Source: Cepaea nemoralis (lineage: Eukaryota; Mollusca; Gastropoda; Stylommatophora; Helicidae). From it: a DNA stretch of 64,000 nucleotides. The DNA is taken from assembly GCA_014155875.1 (NCBI GenBank), contig JACEFZ010025811.1:186001-250000 (forward strand). The letters run 5' to 3'. Numbering within the stretch: position 1 is the first letter of the stretch; the number at the start of each line of letters is the position of its first letter. Positions 59,395 through 64,000 of the stretch are shown in pieces. Position numbers and translations under genes: made by a program. The notes under the pieces were generated by a model. That model made no database searches. It had not been told where the DNA came from and worked only from the letters and a program-made list of their open reading frames with translations.

Positions 59395-59945
59395 GGCTAA
59401 TACCCTGAAGCTTGTCTTATGCAGTAATGCGTGTGTAACTGCTGTTTTTTTTTTCTAGCCACAATAAACTGCCTTTCTAGTGGCAGACTGTTGTGTTGGC
59501 ATTCTGGTAGCGGCCTTGTGATTGCATGCGTACGAGTGATGCAGGTTTTGTTGAGACCGCGGCCTGTTTCACTTTTGACACGGGATAGTGAGGAGGATTC
59601 TGGCTCAGGAACGGACCTGCTGCCGTAAAATTCGAACAGCGACTAACTAACTAACCAACCAACCAACCAACCAACCAACCAACCAACCAACCAACCAACC
59701 AACTAACTAACTATTTAACTAACTAACTAACTTGCAAACGAATTAACTAACTATCTAACTAACTAACTAGCTAGCTAATTAACTAGTTAGCTACTAACTA
59801 ACTACCTAGCTAGATAACTAACTAATTAGCTAACTATATAAATATCTAACTAAGTATATATCTAATTAACTAACTAACTAACTAATTGGCTAACTCACTA
59901 TCTAACTAAATAAATATCTCACTAATCTTCGTGATAACTAGCAGT
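59395..59945 (+). mobile_element. (CTAA)n-tailed repeat with a 300-bp expanded tail
   Basis: The body (GTAATGCGTGTGTAACTGCT, TGAGACCGCGGCCTGTTTCA, AAATTCGAACAGCGACTAAC) corresponds to 41,500-41,775. The tail is (CTAA)n, then (CCAA)n, then degenerate CTAA/CTAG/ATCT to about 59,940. Confidence 0.75.
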
Positions 59946-59949
59946 TATG

Positions 59950-60325
59950 TTAAAAAATATGGGGAGTAACATTAAACACAGCTATAGTTCCAGTTTTTAT
60001 TTTATGTATTCTAGCGGTAGTCAACAGTAAAGATTCCTTTTTGCAAGCCATTGGAGCAAACTGAGAATCTGGTATTAGGACTGTAAATCCGCTACCACAT
60101 GGTGGGTTATTTGGTTAGTGTCACAGTAGCCGCATTAGCCTCCAGAAATTGCTATTGGTCTGAAAGTAATTTTAGGAGGACTGGTTAACTCAGAACCAGC
60201 TGGCTGTGAAAAAAAAAATTCAACAGGCAGGAGGGATTTGTAAATCAAGTAAAATGTAAAGAATCTTGACATGTCTAGAGGGGCATTGTGTACATAGAGC
60301 CAGCCAAATGTTTTTATTGAGCAGT
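59950..60325. other. Unassigned sequence
   Basis: No motif seen. Confidence 0.35.
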
Positions 60326-60329
60326 CAAT

Positions 60330-61165
60330 CAAACAACCATTGCCTGAAAGAGGCTAATGAAATTAGAACGACATATACAACAATGAGAAAGCGACAAACA
60401 ACTTTCTTTGGTCGTGTGATGAGAAGAGAGACATTGGAGAACATTGTGATGACTGGAAAGATCGAGGAGAAGAGAGGCTTTGGAGAACATTGTGATGGCT
60501 GGAAAGATCGAGGAGAGGTGAGGAATTGGAGAACATTGTGATGGCTGGAAAGATCAAGGAGAAGTGAGGAATTGGAGAACATTGTGTTGGCTGGAAAGAT
60601 AGAGGGGAAGTGAGGAATTGGAGAACATTGTGATGGCTGGAAAGATAGAGGGGAAGTGAGGCATTGGAGAACATTGTGATGACTGGAAAGATAGAGGGGA
60701 AGTGAGGCATTGGAGAACATTGTGACGGCTGGAAAGATCAAGGAGAAGTGGGGAATTGGAGAACATTGTGATGGCTGGAAAGATCAAGGAGAAGAGAGAC
60801 ATTAGAGAACATTGTGATGATTGGGAAGATCGAGGAGAAGTGAGGCATTGGAGAACATTGTGATGACTGGAAAGATAGAGGGGAAGTGAAGCATTGGAGA
60901 ACATTGTGATGGCTGGAAAGATCGAGGAGAAGTGAGGCATTGGAGAACATTGTGATGACTGGAAAGATCGAGGAGAAGAGAGGCATTGGAGAACATCGTG
61001 ACGACTGGAAAGATAGAGGGGAAGAGAGGCAAAGGCAGACCAAGATAAACTATGCTGGATGGAGGACTATCATCAGCAGAGTTGATCCAGAACACCAAAG
61101 ACCGAGATCTGTGGCGAGACATGAACGCCTAAACAAACTGGCAGAGCACTTGATGATGATGAGTC
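60330..61165 (+). mobile_element. RTE-like LINE 3' end carrying an internal 46-bp expansion
   Basis: 60,335-60,431 reads NNHCLKEANEIRTTYTTMRK, RQTTFFGRVMRRE, and 61,032-61,160 reads RQRQTKINYAGW...DPEHQRPRSVARHERL-type frameshifted tail, then GATGATGATG. The expansion lies between them. Confidence 0.88.
60432..61031. repeat. 46-bp minisatellite, 13 copies, derived from LINE coding sequence
   Basis: ATTGGAGAACATTGTGATG recurs every 46 bp from 60,432 to 60,985. The unit is the ALENIVTTGKIEGKR-coding segment of the LINE. Since 46 is not divisible by three, successive copies rotate frame. Confidence 0.96.
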
Positions 61166-61361
61166 AATCAGCATCGGATCGTTGGCGTGGTCAATAGCAC
61201 ACAACATCACCCAGTGGTGTTGCATGCTAGTAACTATTGCAGCAACACTTTAAAAGAACCAATAAGTGTCAATGCCTTTACTTCCTATTATATTTCACGG
61301 TATTCGTTTCAAGCTGTGTTACTTGGGAACCAATGTAAAGTTAATGTTTATTTAAATTTAA

Positions 61362-61650
61362 TTAATGTTCGCTGGCTTTGAACTCAAGCGTAGTCCTTAC
61401 ACGTGCAACTACTTTTAGAAAACTGGATTGATTTTTGCGTGTGAAATATCTTTCCCTATTAACAATGTCTCTCGCTATAATGCAAATCCGTTCTGACTTC
61501 AGAGGTACTTGTAATTTGCGTCCCCAAGTCAAGGACGAAAAGTCAATAGTTTAGTCCAATTTATCGGTGTAGAGATTGATCCCACTACCTCGTCATCAGT
61601 ATACCAGATGTTTAAGAACCAGCGGTCTTGTCCATTCGGCCATGTAGTTT
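61362..61650 (-). mobile_element. SINE family B, full length
   Basis: Minus reading starts ACATGGCCGAATGGACAAG (box A), followed by GATCAATCTCTAC in the box B position (mutated), the family body and a GGACTACGCTTGAG end. Confidence 0.82.
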
Positions 61651-61825
61651 TTAAATCCGTCTCTCGGGAACTCGAATATATGACTCGACCCTGTCGGCAG
61701 GGCAGAGTTTTTAAATTCGTCTCTCGGGAACTCGAATATATGACCACTTGGTCGGCAGGGCAGAGTTTTTAAATTCGTCTCTCGGGAACTCGAATATATG
61801 ACCACCGGGTGGGCAGGGCAGAGTT
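61645..61825. repeat. 57-60 bp tandem repeat, 3 copies
   Basis: GTCTCTCGGGAACTCGAATA and the following TATGAC..GGTCGGCAGGGCAGAG recur three times. The last copy runs into a SINE family D-like head (GGGCAGAGTTCTAGCCACGG). Confidence 0.9.
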
Positions 61826-61829
61826 CTAG

Positions 61830-62630
61830 CCACGGCTCTACTATAGTTCCCAGGGGAGGGGCAGGGTGTTGCATCCTGCATATTTCCTTAAGAAAGAATG
61901 TAGCTTTCAATCCAGAAAAGAATTTTACAGTCCTGTCTATTTGTGTTTTCATGTCAAAATACACGATAATAAATAATAACTGCGCAGTTTACATAAGGCA
62001 TGTACAATTCAATGAAGCGTGTATTCCTGTACGATTGCCCGTGAAAAGGTCATTGTTAGAGCATGATATACACATTTAATAACCATGTTTTTCTTCCTGA
62101 GAAGAGTTCGAGATGGGACACAATGCTGAATGATAATGATGAGGCAAAAGGGCGCTTCACATGACAAAGATATAAGAATCATAACTGTCCTTGATCACAA
62201 ATGTATCATTGCTTGTAGATTACAGATGAATCTGCGTAAACAGTGTTTACAATGCTCATAATCTCGCGGACATTTCCATTGTGTTGAATGTTACCCACGT
62301 GATAACGACTTGAGTTTATGTGTGTCAATGCTACCTGAATGATCACGTTGTTTGCAGCAAATAGTTTCGCACTCTTGCGAGACTGGAAAAAAAAAAAAAG
62401 GGCGGGCGACTTCAACAGCAAAGCATGAACAATTTAAATTTTAGCTGTGTTGAGGTTTAAGCTCTTAATAAAGAAATATCACAACGTGTTTTTAATAACT
62501 AACATTGGTTTCAATATCTCCGTGCAATATTCATAATCTATTGTAGTGCCTTGAGTTTTGAAAGCTGAACATATCAAATAGCTGCAGCGGCAGTCATTGA
62601 TCGGCTTCTTCGTGGCTTCCTCCACTTGCC
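61830..62630. other. Unassigned sequence
   Basis: No gene or repeat family recognised. A13 at about 62,386. Confidence 0.35.
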
Positions 62631-62636
62631 TCCGTG

Positions 62637-62637
<1 letters not shown>

Positions 62638-62686
<49 letters not shown>

Positions 62687-62745
62687 ATGCGTGCGCGTGC
62701 GTGTGTGGGGGTGGGGGAGCGGGGGGAGGGGGGGGGGTATTATGT
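62638..62745. repeat. (GT)n microsatellite and G-rich stretch
   Basis: (GT)23 with CATGCGTGCG interruption followed by a run of G-rich sequence. Confidence 0.95.
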
Positions 62746-62749
62746 AAAG

Positions 62750-64000
62750 ATATTTTATGTGCTCTTTCTAATTGTCAAGTATCTAGATAGAAGTAACTGT
62801 CACAAAGTAGGATTGACATAGAGGATTGGCTATGGTTGTGTCTAGAGGATGTCTGTGTGAATGTTGTGTTGAACGACTGATCAACTACCATGCAGGAATA
62901 CCCAAACACCAGACTGCGCACATAATCCTTTAATTTGAACAACTGGATACAACATTATTCCTCAGGAACGTTCATCATTACATATATATACATTGCATAG
63001 GCACAGGTACAATACACGTAGTCCCAAACACCATCGCTGCTGACAACTGGGCTCAGTCTTTAATACTTAGCCTCAGAATTACTATCACTGAAAACCACAG
63101 GGCAGGTTTCTCTCGCTAACTCCGCTACCATTCAATTTCCCCCCGACCGCCGACCTCCACTGTCGGGTCCCAAAACTCAACTGTCCCCGTCAATGTTTTC
63201 CACTGTCTTTTAACCCTTCTTTGCAGACCTCCCCGGGGAATGCCCTTTAACCCCGTGAACTTGTTTATGTTGTAGCATTACTACCCAACGTGATCACCTC
63301 GCCGGTTAGTTCCGGATAAACACGTTACAGTAACTATGACTGAAAGACGAGACGTAAAGAGTTAAAGTCAGTTACACAATAGTTCAACTGAAAACAGACT
63401 ACAGTGAGACAGAAATAAGTGACAACCACAGAAAGCCAGTTAAGTGAGTAAGCTAGTGTGCTCTAGTGACAAAACCTTGGGTTAGTACGAGGAAAGCTCA
63501 CAATCAGAGATGTCGTTCCACATCGGGAAACGATGGGCCCCTCGTATGGGCACAAGGCAGCTTAGCGATAAGTCATACAATTTAGAGAAGTCGTACAAGT
63601 TAGATAACTCATACAGGTTAGAGAACTCATACAGGTTAGAGAAAGGTCGCACGTTAGACGCAACGCAGACATGCAAGAACATTATACCAGCAAATCGTAT
63701 ATTTATAACAACAAGTACGTTGAATTTCAATGAATATTCATTGAATTCTCTGCCTTTGCCTACATGGAGTCCTTATGAGGACTGGACATGACCGGGGCCA
63801 GCCCTCGTGAGGACAACACAAGAAACAACAAGCACGTAGTTGTGCTAATATAGGAAGAAACCAACAAACGAAAGACTGCGGAACCTAGTAGGCCCGACCA
63901 AGGACCGGTCTTTATCAGGGCCAACATAAGACAGAAAGGAAATTACCAGGCAGCACAAAAATAACCTTATCCGACAAACTGAGCGGAACCAATAAAACCA
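62750..64000. other. Unassigned window end
   Basis: No homology recognised. 63,120-63,260 is C-rich. A small 19-bp repeat (ACTCATACAGGTTAGAGAA) occurs at 63,590-63,645 within a 93-codon frame (63,510-63,791), for which I see no family. The segment 62,900-63,330 has an LTR-like look but no second copy in the window. Confidence 0.3.

Noticed and set aside
60325..61122. Repeated HNVLQ...SSIFPVITMFSN frames on the minus strand
   Set aside because: Reverse-strand reading of the 46-bp LINE-derived minisatellite.
63510..63791. 93-codon frame MSFHIGKRWAPRMG and so on as a possible small gene
   Set aside because: No recognised domain, includes a short tandem repeat and has no splice or promoter evidence; left as unassigned sequence.

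Overview
This is a eukaryotic (animal) intron-rich window, not a microbial one. There are no operons, ribosome binding sites, rRNA genes or CRISPR arrays. The repeat content (RTE-, Jockey- and I/Nimb-like LINEs, several tRNA-derived SINE families, mariner, hAT, a Gmr1-like LTR retrotransposon and very many micro- and minisatellites), together with a Patched-related gene spread over about 49 kb, fits a lophotrochozoan invertebrate, most likely a mollusc. That assignment is an inference from repeat style, not a proven identification.

The only host protein gene I can support lies on the minus strand from 54,088 down to 5,077. It encodes a Patched domain-containing (PTCHD/PTR-type, RND permease superfamily) membrane protein. 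Fifteen coding exons could be placed by hand. Every intron is GT-AG, all phases join, and the summed coding length is 2,868 nt (955 codons plus stop). The protein has a first transmembrane helix, a large extracellular loop, a sterol-sensing-like block with GxxxD and the GVDD signature, a Cys-rich cytoplasmic loop, a second extracellular loop, a second transmembrane block with GxxxD, and a polar tail ending in a PPxY motif.

The introns hold most of the rest. Intron 2 contains a complete Ty3/gypsy LTR element (42,755-50,043, minus strand) with nearly identical LTRs and a 5-bp target duplication. Its pol order is protease, integrase, then reverse transcriptase/RNase H (Gmr1-like), and the catalytic palm of its RT is missing. 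Intron 13 holds an internally deleted mariner and LINE debris. Intron 8 holds a non-autonomous hAT element with a perfect 8-bp target duplication. Introns 3, 11 and 12 hold I-like, Jockey-like and RTE-like LINE remnants. SINE copies fall into at least four tRNA-derived families (called A-D here).

Upstream of the gene (54.1-64 kb) are SINEs, a 5'-truncated RTE-like LINE (57.2-59.25 kb), a 13-copy 46-bp minisatellite derived from the 3' coding end of that same LINE (60.43-61.03 kb), and an unassigned end. Downstream of the gene (1-5 kb) are two satellite-like arrays, LINE RNase H debris, SINEs and a (GAA)58 tract about 160 bp beyond the stop codon. Boundaries of dispersed repeats are approximate (usually +/-20 bp). 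Exon boundaries are exact predictions from splice consensus, reading frame and family similarity.
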